From: CADCTB01 sp964479465
Lineage (GTDB): Bacteria > Actinomycetota > Acidimicrobiia > Acidimicrobiales > AC-14
Assembly (NCBI GenBank): GCA_964479465.1
Contig: CAYZMG010000011.1
Coordinates: forward strand, 1-64,000
DNA: 64,000 bases
Direction of reading: 5' to 3'
Shown: positions 19,584 to 27,804 of the stretch, piece after piece
How positions within the stretch are numbered: the first letter of the stretch is position 1
How the letters are laid out: every line of letters starts with the position of its first letter
Program-made: the position numbers and the translations under genes
Notes under the pieces: generated by a model
The model's database searches: none
The model's input: only the letters and a program-made list of their open reading frames with translations
What the model was told of the DNA's origin: nothing

Positions 19584-20746
19584 GGGTCAGCCTTCTGACC
19601 CGCGAGTACCCGCCGGAGATCTACGGCGGGGCCGGGGTCCACGTCACCCACCTGGTCTCCCAGCTCATGAAGCTGGTCGACGTCGAGGTCCAGTGCTTCG
19701 GCGCGCCCCGCGACGCCCCCGGCGTGCGGGCCTACCAGCCGTGGCCGGCGATACCGTCGGACCGGGCCGCCGAGGCCGCGCTGCGGTCGATGTCGGTCGA
19801 CCTGGTGATGGCCGCGGGATGCCGGGGCGCCGGCGTGGTGCACAGCCACACCTGGTACGCCAACCTCGGTGGCCACCTGGGCGGCCTCCTCCACGGCATC
19901 CCGCACGTGATGACCGCTCACAGCCTCGAGCCCCTGCGGCCGTGGAAGCGGGAGCAGCTCGGCGGGGGGTACGAGCTCTCGCTGTTCTGCGAGCGAACCG
20001 CCATGCACGGCGCCGCCGCCATCATCGCCGTCTCGGCGGGGATGCGGGCCGACATCCTGTCGACCTACCCGGCGGTGGACCCCGACCGAGTGGTGGTGAT
20101 CCACAACGGGATCGACACCGACGCCTGGCGGCCGACCCCCGACACCGGCGTCCTGGCCCGGCTGGGCATCGACCCGGAGCGCCCGTCGGTGGCCTTCGTG
20201 GGCCGGATCACCCGCCAGAAGGGCGTGGAGCACGCCCTGGCCGCGGCCGAGCTGATCGACCCCGCCGCTCAGGTGGTGCTGTGCGCCGGCGCCCCGGACA
20301 CGCCCGAGATCGGCGAGGAGATGCGCGGGCTGGCGGCAGCGGTTGCCGCCCGCCGGGGCGGGGTGGTCTGGATCGAGGAGATGCTGTCGCGCACCGAGCT
20401 GAGCCAGATCCTCACGGCGGCATCGGTTTTCGTCTGTCCCTCGGTCTACGAGCCCTTCGGGCTGACCAACCTGGAGGCCATGGCGTGTGAGACGGCGGTC
20501 GTCGCCAGTGCGGTGGGCGGGATCCCCGAGATCGTGGTCGAGGACGTCACGGGCCACCTCGTGCCCTACGTGCCGGATCCGGCCACCTTCGCCGCCGCAC
20601 TCGCCGACCGGATCAACGCCGTGCTCGCGGAGCCGACCCGGGCCGAGGCGATGGGCCGGGCCGGCCGGCGGCGGGCCATCGAGCACTTCGGGTGGCCGGC
20701 GGTGGCGGCACGTACCGTCGCGCTCTACGAGACACTGGTCTCATGA
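19580..20746 (+). CDS. GT4 glycosyltransferase, glycogen synthase/maltose-1-phosphate synthase (GlgA/GlgM-like)
   Basis: 388 residues from TTG 19580 (LRVSLLTREYPPEIYGGAGVHVTHLVSQL). The N-terminus and length closely resemble mycobacterial Rv1212c (GlgM), which makes alpha-maltose-1-phosphate from ADP-glucose and glucose-1-phosphate; older annotation calls such proteins glycogen synthase. GT4 landmarks are VIHNGIDTDAWRP, FVGRITRQKGVEHAL and EPFGLTNLEAMACETAVVASAVGGIPEIV, where the E-x7-E motif supplies the catalytic Glu. The position after glgC fits either role. It overlaps glgC by four bases, and the groES-like gene starts in its stop (ATGA). Confidence 0.88.
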   Translation: MRVSLLTREYPPEIYGGAGVHVTHLVSQLMKLVDVEVQCFGAPRDAPGVRAYQPWPAIPSDRAAEAALRSMSVDLVMAAGCRGAGVVHSHTWYANLGGHLGGLLHGIPHVMTAHSLEPLRPWKREQLGGGYELSLFCERTAMHGAAAIIAVSAGMRADILSTYPAVDPDRVVVIHNGIDTDAWRPTPDTGVLARLGIDPERPSVAFVGRITRQKGVEHALAAAELIDPAAQVVLCAGAPDTPEIGEEMRGLAAAVAARRGGVVWIEEMLSRTELSQILTAASVFVCPSVYEPFGLTNLEAMACETAVVASAVGGIPEIVVEDVTGHLVPYVPDPATFAAALADRINAVLAEPTRAEAMGRAGRRRAIEHFGWPAVAARTVALYETLVS

Positions 20747-21060
20747 GCAACAAGCAGCCGATCACCATGCTGGCCGACCGGTTGCTGGTGCAGATCCCCC
20801 AGCTCGAGGGGGAGCGGGCCAGCCGGGGCGGGATCCTTATCCCCGCCACCGCCCAGGTCTCCAAGCGCCTGGCGTGGGCCGAGGTGGTGGCCATCGGCCC
20901 GCAGGTGCGCAACATCGAGCCCGGTGACTCGGTGTTATTCAACCCCGAGGACCGCTACGAGGTGGAGGTCAGGGGCGACGACTACATCATCCTGCGCGAG
21001 CGCGACATCCACGCCGTGGCCTCGGAGCGCATCGAAGGTGGCACCGGCCTCTACTTGTAG
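20743..21060 (+). CDS. GroES-family co-chaperonin-like protein
   Basis: 105 residues from ATG 20743. The Cpn10 fold is recognisable: ITMLADRLLVQIPQLEGERASRGGILIP, VVAIGPQ...IEPGDSVLFNPEDRYEVEVRGDDYIILRERDIHAV. The flexible mobile-loop region (about residues 22-40) is present (ERASRGGILIP). No groEL is adjacent; several actinobacteria carry such a stand-alone second GroES-like protein whose partner is unclear. It sits between glgM/glgA and hisI in one overlapping run. Confidence 0.85.
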   Translation: MSNKQPITMLADRLLVQIPQLEGERASRGGILIPATAQVSKRLAWAEVVAIGPQVRNIEPGDSVLFNPEDRYEVEVRGDDYIILRERDIHAVASERIEGGTGLYL

Positions 21061-21069
21061 GCTGGGAAG

Positions 21070-21528
21070 GTGCCGATCGCCACTCCTATCGCTGCCAGTG
21101 AGGCGGATATCGCCAACGTCACCTTCAATTCCGAGGGCCTGGTGCCGGCAATCGTGCAGGAGCAGGGCACCGGCCAGGTTCTGATGATGGCGTGGATGAA
21201 CGCCGCCTCCCTGCGGCGCACCCTCGAGACGGGCCGGACCTGGTTCTGGAGCAGGTCCCGCCAGGAGTACTGGTGCAAGGGCGAGACCTCCGGCGACCGC
21301 CAGTTCGTCCGGGAGGCCTACTACGACTGCGACGGTGACACGCTTTTGCTCGTCGTCGAGCAGGAGGGGCGGGGCGCGTGCCACACCGGCGAGCGGAGCT
21401 GTTTCTACCGGACCTTCGGCGCGAGCACCGAAGCGGAGCGGAGGAGCGCAGCGCCCATCGGACACGGCGCGAGCACCGAAGCGGAGCGGAGGAGCGCAGC
21501 GCCCATCGGACACGGTGCAACCGAGTAG
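21070..21528 (+). CDS. hisI: Phosphoribosyl-AMP cyclohydrolase, with repeat-derived C-terminus
   Basis: 152 residues from GTG 21070. It opens the adenine ring of phosphoribosyl-AMP (third step of histidine synthesis), using Zn and Mg. Family motifs are LMMAWMN, WFWSRSRQEYWCKGETSG, YDCDGDTLLL and the Zn site ACHTGERSCFYR. The catalytic fold ends near residue 117. The last 35 residues are two perfect copies of GASTEAERRSAAPIGH plus GATE, encoded by a 48-bp tandem repeat; this tail is absent from normal HisI. trpE starts 14 bases before the stop, immediately after the second repeat. Confidence 0.94.
   Translation: MPIATPIAASEADIANVTFNSEGLVPAIVQEQGTGQVLMMAWMNAASLRRTLETGRTWFWSRSRQEYWCKGETSGDRQFVREAYYDCDGDTLLLVVEQEGRGACHTGERSCFYRTFGASTEAERRSAAPIGHGASTEAERRSAAPIGHGATE
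21418..21513 (+). repeat. 48-bp in-frame tandem repeat at the end of hisI
   Basis: Two identical 48-bp units (21418-21465 and 21466-21513), starting GGCGCGAGCACCGAAGCGGA. The length is a multiple of three, so the hisI frame is kept and 16 residues are added per copy. The element shares the GGAGCG/GCGGAG flavour of the repeat at 12883-13045 and of the trpE tail. The GTG start of trpE lies one base beyond the second unit. Confidence 0.93.
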
Positions 21529-23083
21529 GGCAGACTTCCACGCGCTGGCGGCGGCTCACACCGTCGTGCCGGTGTGGCGGGAGGTCGTCGCCGACCTGGA
21601 GACACCCGTCTCGGCGTTCTTGAAGCTGGTCGGCCCCGCGGGGAGCGGGTTCCTGCTCGAGTCGGTGGAGAACGGCGATACCTGGGGCCGCTTCTCCTTC
21701 GTCGGGCGCGACCCGTCGCTGGTGCTGGTGGCGCGGGGTGGGGTGATCCATGTCGACGGGAGGTTGCCCGCCGGCGTGCCGCTCAACCGCGGCGTGCTGG
21801 GAGCGCTGGAGGGGCTGCTGTCGGTGTACCGCTCGCCCGTCCTCCCGGACTTGCCGCCCCTACACGGCGGCGTGGTTGGGTTCCTCGGCTACGACGTGGT
21901 GCGCGAGGTCGAGCGCCTGCCCTCGCCACCTCCCGACGACCTCGGCCTCCCGGATGCGATCCTGTCGGTGATCGGCCACCTTGCCGCCTTCGACCACTGG
22001 CGCCAGCGGGTGTGCCTGATCGAGAACGTGCTCATCGGGCCGGACGCGGCGCCGGCCGAACTGGACCTGGCCTACGACCTCGCCGCGTCCCGCCTCGACG
22101 CCTCTGCGGCCGACCTCGGCCGGCCTTTGGCCTACCGGCCCGCCGTGCCCCCCGACCCCTCTGACCCCCTGCCCGAGGTCCGCTCGACGGTGGGCACCCG
22201 GGCGTACTGCGAGGCGGTGGAGGTGGCAAAGGAGCACATCCTCGCCGGCGACATCTTCCAGGTCGTCCTCTCCCAGCGCTTTGACCTCGACCTCGACGCC
22301 GACCCCTTCGATGTGTACCGGGTCCTGCGCCAGGTCAACCCCAGCCCGTACATGTACTTTCTGCGCCACCCCCAGGTGACGGTGGTCGGGTCGTCGCCCG
22401 AGCCCATGGTCCAGCTGCGGGACAACAAGGTGGTCTCCCGGCCCATCGCCGGCACCCGCCGGCGGGGGCGCACGCCGGAGGAGGACCGCCGGCTGGCCGG
22501 CGAGCTGATCGAGCACCCCAAGGAGGTTGCCGAGCACATCATGCTGGTGGACTTGGCCCGCAACGACGTGGGTCGGGTAGTGCGCTTCGGGACCGAGACG
22601 GTCGATGAGCTGATGACCCTGGAGCGCTACAGCCACGTGATGCACCTCACGTCGCAGGTCTCGGGTGGGCTGAAGCCGGGGAAGGGCCCGATCGACGTCC
22701 TGCGGGCCACCCTGCCCGCCGGCACCGTCTCGGGCGCGCCCAAGGTCCGGGCCATGGAGATCATCGACTCGCTCGAGCCGACCAAGCGCGGCCCCTACGC
22801 CGGCGTCGTCGGCTACCTGGACTTCTCCGGCAACCTCGACACCGCCATCGCCATCCGCACCATGTTCGTGACCGGCGACGGGCGGGCCTCGGTCCAGGCC
22901 GGCGCCGGTATCGTCGCGGACAGCGACCCCAAGGCCGAGGACGAGGAGTGTCGCAACAAGGCCGCCGCGCTCTTGGCTGCCGTTCCAGCGGCCCGCCGCA
23001 TGAGAGACCGGAGCGAAGCGGAGGCCCGCAGCGACCAGGAAGGCAGCGTGCCGACCGATTCAGGAGTAGTCCAAGCGCCATGA
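21515..23083 (+). CDS. trpE: Anthranilate synthase component I
   Basis: 522 residues. It converts chorismate and ammonia/glutamine to anthranilate, with the TrpG subunit (not in the window). LLES at residues 47-50 is the tryptophan feedback-inhibition motif. The catalytic C-terminal domain has GDIFQVVLSQRFDLDL, NPSPYMYFLRHP, RPIAGTRRRG, LVDLARNDVGRV, PAGTVSGAPKVRAMEIID and ADSDPKAEDEECRNKA. The GTG at 21515 lies within the last codons of hisI. After the normal end the protein carries a repeat-like tail RMRDRSEAEARSDQE-GSVPTDSG. YgfZ begins in its stop (ATGA). Confidence 0.95.
   Translation: MQPSRADFHALAAAHTVVPVWREVVADLETPVSAFLKLVGPAGSGFLLESVENGDTWGRFSFVGRDPSLVLVARGGVIHVDGRLPAGVPLNRGVLGALEGLLSVYRSPVLPDLPPLHGGVVGFLGYDVVREVERLPSPPPDDLGLPDAILSVIGHLAAFDHWRQRVCLIENVLIGPDAAPAELDLAYDLAASRLDASAADLGRPLAYRPAVPPDPSDPLPEVRSTVGTRAYCEAVEVAKEHILAGDIFQVVLSQRFDLDLDADPFDVYRVLRQVNPSPYMYFLRHPQVTVVGSSPEPMVQLRDNKVVSRPIAGTRRRGRTPEEDRRLAGELIEHPKEVAEHIMLVDLARNDVGRVVRFGTETVDELMTLERYSHVMHLTSQVSGGLKPGKGPIDVLRATLPAGTVSGAPKVRAMEIIDSLEPTKRGPYAGVVGYLDFSGNLDTAIAIRTMFVTGDGRASVQAGAGIVADSDPKAEDEECRNKAAALLAAVPAARRMRDRSEAEARSDQEGSVPTDSGVVQAP
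23001..23075 (+). repeat. Single repeat-like element in the trpE tail
   Basis: The DNA coding for DRSEAEARSDQEGS (GACCGGAGCGAAGCGGAGGC and on) resembles the GGAGCG/GCGGAG core of the hisI repeat and the kind of Arg-Ser-Glu-Ala tails seen on other genes here. Only one copy is present. It extends TrpE past its natural end. Confidence 0.4.
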
Positions 23084-23946
23084 CCGAGTACCGAGCCTTC
23101 CGCGAGTCCGCCGGCGCCGTCGGGTTGCCCCGCGACTTCGTGCGGGCCACCGGCCCCGATGTGACGACGTTCCTGCAGGGCCAGCTGTCCCAGAACGTGG
23201 CTGGCCTGGCGCCGGGCGCGTCGACCTGGGCGCTGCTGCTCCAGCCCCAGGGCAAGGTGACGGCCTTCCTGCGGGTGCTGCGGGTGGGCGAGGAGGAGTT
23301 CGTCCTGGAGACCGACGCCGGCTTCGGGCCCGCGGTCATCGAGCGCCTCAACCGGTTCAAGCTGCGGGTGAAGTGCGATCTCGAGCCGCTGGCCTGGCGG
23401 TGCCTCGCCGTGCGGGGCCCGAAGGCCCATGAGCTCGTTCCTGACGGGGTGGTTGCCGACTGGCCCGGCCTGCCCGGCAGGGATCTGGTGGGCGAATCGC
23501 CGGCGGCGCCCGCCGGCGTGACCGAGTGCGGGATGGACGCCTACGAGGCGGTCCGCATCGAGGCCGGGATCCCCGTCATGGGTCGCGAGCTCGACGAGGG
23601 CACCATCCCGGCCGAGGCCGGCGTGGTCGACCTGTCGGTTAGCTTCACCAAGGGCTGCTACACCGGCCAGGAGCTGGTGGCGCGGATCGACTCCCGGGGC
23701 GGCAACGTCCCCCGCCGCCTCCGTGGTCTCGTGCTCGAGGCAGGGCCGGCGCCGGTGGGGGCCACGGTCCAGGTCGACGCCAAGGTGGTGGGGGAGCTGA
23801 CCAGCGTGGCGTTCTCGCCCGGTCTCGACGCCACGGTCGCCCTGGCGTACGTGCGCCGGGCCGTCGAGCCGCCGGCGGAGGCCGTCGTGGAGTGGGATGG
23901 CGGCTCGTCGCTGGCCCGCGTCGAGGCCCTGCCGCTGGTGCCTTGA
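23080..23946 (+). CDS. ygfZ: Folate-binding protein YgfZ/GcvT-like
   Basis: 288 residues from ATG 23080. A GcvT-fold protein that, in E. coli, uses tetrahydrofolate and supports assembly or repair of certain Fe-S enzymes. The family signature KGCYTGQE is present (residue 190-200 region), as are TGPDVTTFLQGQLSQNV at the N-terminus and a C-terminal beta-barrel (RLRGLVLE...VGELTSVAFSPGL). RlmN and Nth, both Fe-S enzymes, lie in the same window. It starts in the trpE stop. Confidence 0.93.
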   Translation: MTEYRAFRESAGAVGLPRDFVRATGPDVTTFLQGQLSQNVAGLAPGASTWALLLQPQGKVTAFLRVLRVGEEEFVLETDAGFGPAVIERLNRFKLRVKCDLEPLAWRCLAVRGPKAHELVPDGVVADWPGLPGRDLVGESPAAPAGVTECGMDAYEAVRIEAGIPVMGRELDEGTIPAEAGVVDLSVSFTKGCYTGQELVARIDSRGGNVPRRLRGLVLEAGPAPVGATVQVDAKVVGELTSVAFSPGLDATVALAYVRRAVEPPAEAVVEWDGGSSLARVEALPLVP

Positions 23947-24779
23947 GCGTGCGTCGCCTCTTCGTCGTCCTCCTGGCTTTGTTGGCCGCCGCCTGTAGTG
24001 ACGGCAACCCTGCTGCGGCGCCGGAGGAGACGGTGGTGGCCGAGACCACCACCACGACGACGCCGGCGACCACCGCGGTCCCGACGACGGCGCAGCCGAC
24101 CACGACGGCCACCACCCTGAAGCCGACGACGACCTCGAGCACCTTGCTGGCTATGGGCCCGGGCGACGCCAGCATCGTGGGCACCGTGCGCGGGAATGCA
24201 GGCGGAATCGACGGCGCCACGGTGCGGGTGGAGCGCCTTGTCGGCACGGCCGTCGTGAGCACCGAGGTCGTTACCTCCGGCGGTGGCTCGTACGCGGTCG
24301 CCACCATTCTGGGCGGCTCCTACCGGGTGCGGGCGTTCAAGCCGCCCGACTTCGCATCGTCGCCGATCGAGGCCTTCTTCATGGGCGCCAACGAGCGCAA
24401 GGTGCTCGACCTGACGATGCCGGCGGCCGGGGGGGAGCGGATCACCGCCACCGTGAACCCGAACCCGCCCAAGGTGGACCTGCCGGCCACGCTCACCATC
24501 CAGGTCGGGACCGGGCGGGTCGACGACCAGGGCCGGCTGGCGATCGCGCCGCGCCCGGGTGTGCTGCTGGCCCTGATTCCGGGGTCCGGCCTCGCCCTCG
24601 AAGGGACCCCGCAGGCCCTCACCGACGGCAACGGCTCGGCGACGTGGCGCATCCGCTGCCTGGCCGAGGGGGGAAACACCTTTCAGCTGACGGTCGGGAC
24701 CGGAATCACCCATGTCGTCATCCCGTCATGCGTCCCCGGTCCCCCGCCGCCGGCGCCGGCCACCACCACCCCCCCCTAG
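23943..24779 (+). CDS. Lipoprotein with carboxypeptidase-regulatory-like beta domains
   Basis: 278 residues. The TTG at 23943 overlaps the ygfZ stop (TTGA); a GTG at 23949 is the alternative start. The signal peptide VRRLFVVLLALLAAAC has a lipobox (LAAAC). Then follow a long Thr/Pro linker (about residues 30-70), an Ig-like, carboxypeptidase-regulatory-like domain (SIVGTVRGNAGGIDGATVRVERL...GSYAVATILGGSYRVRAFKP), a further beta-rich region and a Pro/Thr tail ending in PPPAPATTTPP. It is expected on the outer face of the membrane. I recognise no specific function. Confidence 0.75.
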   Translation: MSVRRLFVVLLALLAAACSDGNPAAAPEETVVAETTTTTTPATTAVPTTAQPTTTATTLKPTTTSSTLLAMGPGDASIVGTVRGNAGGIDGATVRVERLVGTAVVSTEVVTSGGGSYAVATILGGSYRVRAFKPPDFASSPIEAFFMGANERKVLDLTMPAAGGERITATVNPNPPKVDLPATLTIQVGTGRVDDQGRLAIAPRPGVLLALIPGSGLALEGTPQALTDGNGSATWRIRCLAEGGNTFQLTVGTGITHVVIPSCVPGPPPPAPATTTPP

Positions 24780-24787
24780 CCCGTTCG

Positions 24788-26110
24788 CTACGAGGTCGCC
24801 TGCCAGGCCCGCAGCGTGACCACCATGCGGGTGCCGCCGGCGGCCAGCGGCTCGGCCCGTACGGTTCCCCCCATGGCGGCCACCAGCTCGGCCACGATGG
24901 CCAGCCCGAGCCCGGTCCCGACCTGGCGGGCCGGCACCCGGGACGACTGCCAGAACGGCTCGAAGACGTGGGCCAAGTCGTCGTCGGGGATGCCGGGCCC
25001 GTCGTCCTCGACCCAGGCCACGCCGCCGGCGCTGCCCACCCGGATTGCGCCGGCGGCGAACTTCAAGGCGTTCTCGATGAGGTTGGCCATGACCTGGGCC
25101 AGACGGTCGGGGTCGGCGGCGGCGCCCGCGCCCCTCTCGCTCTCGACGGTCAGGGCCACGCCGGCGGCGTCGGCCGCGGGCCGGAAACCCTCGGCCGTGT
25201 CGGTCACCACCTCGGCCACGTCGGTCGACCGGACGTCGAGGGAGAACCGGCGGGCGTCGAGCTTGGCCAGCTCCAGCAGGTCGCCCACCAGCCGCTCCAG
25301 GCGGCGGGCCTCGGCGCTGACGATGCCGGCGGCGTGGGCGGGGTCGGGGGCCCGGCCCTCGGCGAGGGCGTCGGCGAAACCGCGTATCGAAGTGAGTGGC
25401 GTGCGTAGGTCGTGGGAGACCGAGAGCAGGAACTGCCGCTCGAGCCGGCGGGAGCGCTCGAGGCCTTCGGCCATGGCGTTGATCGACCGGGCCAGGCCGG
25501 CCAGCTCCTCCCCGTCGGAGGGGTTCTCGGGCACCCGCGCCGACAGGTCGCCGCCGGCGATCCTGCCGGTGGCGACCTGGGCCTCCCGCAGCGGCCGGGT
25601 CAGGCGCCGGCCGAGGTCGGCGGCGACGCCGGCTGCGGCGAGCGCAGTGAGGAGGACCAGGACGAAGAACCACGGCCCCACGACATCGGGGGATGCGTCG
25701 ACCCGGCGGGTCAGCACGACGGCCATGAGGTTGTCGCCCCTGTCGGCCGGGGCGGCGGCGAACACCAGATTCCCTCGCGTACCGGTGACCACCCGGTCCC
25801 GGCGCAGCTCGTCGACGTCGAGGTCGGCGGCCGTGAGGCCGGCGGGGATGGCGGCGCCGGCCCGCGCCCCACAGGTCGGGCCGAGGCAGACGACGGCGCC
25901 CTCCTCCAACCGCAGGGCGACCTGCACCGCGGCCAGGCCCACCCGCTGGACGGTCTCGATCCGCCGGGCCAGGCGCTGGGCCTGGTCGCCCAGCTCATGG
26001 CGCACCTGGGTCCGGGCCTCCATCCGGGTGACGACGAGTGTCGCCACCGTCGCCAGAAGGAGGGCGCCGGTGACGACCGCCACCATGGTCAAGGTGAGCC
26101 GGCGGGTCAT
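24788..26110 (-). CDS. Sensor histidine kinase
   Basis: 440 residues from the ATG at 26110. It has a helix at 7-27, an outer sensor region with two Cys (CLGPTC, about residues 75-80), a second helix (about 146-166), a HAMP region (LGRRLTRPLREAQVATG), HisKA with His233 (SVSHDLRTPLTSI) and HATPase with an N box (ANLIENALKF), a G1-type box (DDGPGIPDDD) and a G2-type box (VGTGLGLAI). It starts four bases after the end of the regulator gene. The two Cys in the extracellular part could report redox state or bind metal; this is speculation. Confidence 0.92.
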   Translation of the reverse strand: MTRRLTLTMVAVVTGALLLATVATLVVTRMEARTQVRHELGDQAQRLARRIETVQRVGLAAVQVALRLEEGAVVCLGPTCGARAGAAIPAGLTAADLDVDELRRDRVVTGTRGNLVFAAAPADRGDNLMAVVLTRRVDASPDVVGPWFFVLVLLTALAAAGVAADLGRRLTRPLREAQVATGRIAGGDLSARVPENPSDGEELAGLARSINAMAEGLERSRRLERQFLLSVSHDLRTPLTSIRGFADALAEGRAPDPAHAAGIVSAEARRLERLVGDLLELAKLDARRFSLDVRSTDVAEVVTDTAEGFRPAADAAGVALTVESERGAGAAADPDRLAQVMANLIENALKFAAGAIRVGSAGGVAWVEDDGPGIPDDDLAHVFEPFWQSSRVPARQVGTGLGLAIVAELVAAMGGTVRAEPLAAGGTRMVVTLRAWQATS

Positions 26111-26114
26111 ATCG

Positions 26115-26786
26115 TCAGCCGAGCCGGTACCCGACGCCCCACACCGTGGTGAGGGGGAGGCCGGGACCGAGCTTCTTGCGCAGCTGGCCGACGTGGACGT
26201 CGACGGTGCGCTCGTCGCCGAACCAGCCGGGCCCCCACACCCCGTCGAGGAGCTGCTGGCGGGTGAGGGCGAGGCCGGCGTTGTCGGCGAGGTAGCGCAG
26301 GAGGTCGAATTCCCGGGTCGCGAGGGGGACCACCTCGCCGTTGCGGCGGGCCTCGCGCCGCTTCACGTCGACCTCGATGTCGCCGGCGACGAGGACGTCG
26401 TCGGGGGTCCGCATGCCGTCGGTACGCCGGAGGATGGCCTTCACCCGGGCGACGAGTTCCCGGGGTGCGAACGGCTTCGTGAGGTAGTCGTCCGCGCCCA
26501 GCTCCAGGCCGAGCACCCGGTCGATCTCCCCGTCGCGGGCGGTCAGCATGAGGATGGGGACGTCGCCGCCGGCCCGCAGGCGCCGGCACACCTCTAGCCC
26601 GTCCATGCCCCCCGGCAGGCCGACATCGAGGATCACCATGCGGGGCCGGTTGTCCTTCACCGCCTGGATGGCCCGCTCCCCGGTGCCCGCCTGCACCACC
26701 CGGAACCCCTCCTGGCGCAGGTACATCTCCACCAGGTCGGCGATGTTCTGGTCGTCCTCGACCACCACGACAGTCGCCTCAGTCAT
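26115..26786 (-). CDS. OmpR-family response regulator
   Basis: 223 residues from the ATG at 26786 (MTEATVVVVEDDQNIADLV); a further upstream start (26804) would add six residues. The receiver has Asp11, Asp12, Asp54 (ILDVGLPG) and the Lys of DDYLTKPF. The winged helix ends DVHVGQLRKKLGPGLPLTTVWGVGYRLG. It pairs with the kinase just downstream. An 8-bp inverted repeat (26809-26853) lies in its leader and may be its own operator. Distinct from the first two-component system at 4.0-6.2 kb. Confidence 0.92.
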   Translation of the reverse strand: MTEATVVVVEDDQNIADLVEMYLRQEGFRVVQAGTGERAIQAVKDNRPRMVILDVGLPGGMDGLEVCRRLRAGGDVPILMLTARDGEIDRVLGLELGADDYLTKPFAPRELVARVKAILRRTDGMRTPDDVLVAGDIEVDVKRREARRNGEVVPLATREFDLLRYLADNAGLALTRQQLLDGVWGPGWFGDERTVDVHVGQLRKKLGPGLPLTTVWGVGYRLG

Positions 26787-26808
26787 CCGCCGCCATCGTC
26801 GCACGCCT

Positions 26809-26853
26809 TCTGTGAACGATCGTGTACACCAGGTCTAGAGAATCCTTCACAGA
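26809..26853 (-). promoter_or_regulatory. Inverted repeat upstream of the response regulator
   Basis: TCTGTGAA (26809-26816) and TTCACAGA (26846-26853) are exact reverse complements, 29 bases apart. In between are an 8-bp palindrome GTGTACAC (26822-26829) and TCTAGA. The repeat occupies most of the gap between the stop of the DUF559-like gene and the regulator start. It could be an operator, possibly autoregulatory, or a hairpin terminating the upstream gene; no U-tract is seen. Confidence 0.5.
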
Positions 26854-27759
26854 TCAGGCGGCCCGGACCCGTTTCAGGGTGTCGATCAGGTCCTGCGGCG
26901 ATCGGACCATGTCCTCCCACGTCACCGGGACGAGCCTCCAGCCAATCGACACCAGGAGTGCCGTGCGCAACTGATCCCGAGACCACGCGATGCGACCGGC
27001 GTGGAAGCGGTAACTCTGAGCTTCCAGGGCGATCAGGGTGTCGGGCCAGGCGAAATCGAGATAGACCCGCCTGCCGTCCGGTAGCACGACCTCGAACTGC
27101 GGGACGGGGAGCGGCAGGCCGGCGCGGCGAGCGAGGGCGAAGAGCCGGCGCTCGAACTGGCTCTGCGTCCACCGCCGGGCGCCCGCCCGTGCGGCGAGAA
27201 GCACGCCCAGTGCTGCGGCGCCGTTGCGGCCGTGGCGGCTGCCGGCGTCGAGGCGGCGTTCGAGCTGGACGCAGCTCACGAGACCCCGCAGCAGCGCGTC
27301 GTCAAGCGCTCCCTCCAGAACCGACGCCGAAACGACTCCAGCCAGGCCGAGAATGGTCGCCGGCGCCCGGGTGCGAGGAATGCCGTCGCGGTCCTCGACA
27401 TCGTGGCGAGCGAGCTTCATCCGGTGCACGACGACGCCGCGAGGATGCGGTGCCTTGGCCGGATCGACAGTCACCTCCCGCCTCGGCTCGATGCCTTCCA
27501 GGCCGAGGAGGAAGCCGGCGGCCCGATGGGAGGCCACAGCGCCGGCGCCGGCGGCGAGCGTTGCCCCCATGATGCGCTGGTGCCACGTGACCGGGCTCAC
27601 GGGCAGCCGGTAGACACCAGCGTGCATCGGGATCAACAGGCCGCCACGGACTCGGTGGCCGATGGCGTGCGCCGGCACGCCGGCATCGAGGAGCTGTCTG
27701 CGGCTCACTGCGGCGTGCTGCCCAGCGGCGATGGAAGCGATGATCCGGTCGTTTTCCAC
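26854..27759 (-). CDS. AbiEi-type N-terminal domain and DUF559-like protein
   Basis: About 301 residues, starting at GTG 27759 (VENDRIIASIAAGQH). A TTG at 27789 adds ten more residues, but the family start is the helix DRIIASIAAGQHAAVSRRQLLDAG, the winged-helix N-terminal domain of type IV AbiEi-like proteins. The C-terminus (about residues 215-301) has a DUF559/Vsr-like core: PQFEVVLPDGRRVYLDFAWPDTLIALEAQSYRFH...WRLVPVTWEDMV, with D, E and Q at nuclease-like positions. Such proteins are common in actinobacteria, often without a partner toxin. No partner toxin is adjacent. It is divergent from trpC, 45 bases away. Confidence 0.75.
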   Translation of the reverse strand: MENDRIIASIAAGQHAAVSRRQLLDAGVPAHAIGHRVRGGLLIPMHAGVYRLPVSPVTWHQRIMGATLAAGAGAVASHRAAGFLLGLEGIEPRREVTVDPAKAPHPRGVVVHRMKLARHDVEDRDGIPRTRAPATILGLAGVVSASVLEGALDDALLRGLVSCVQLERRLDAGSRHGRNGAAALGVLLAARAGARRWTQSQFERRLFALARRAGLPLPVPQFEVVLPDGRRVYLDFAWPDTLIALEAQSYRFHAGRIAWSRDQLRTALLVSIGWRLVPVTWEDMVRSPQDLIDTLKRVRAA

Positions 27760-27804
27760 CCGACCAATCGAACCAGGGGGGTGTGACAACTACGATCCTT
27801 GGCA

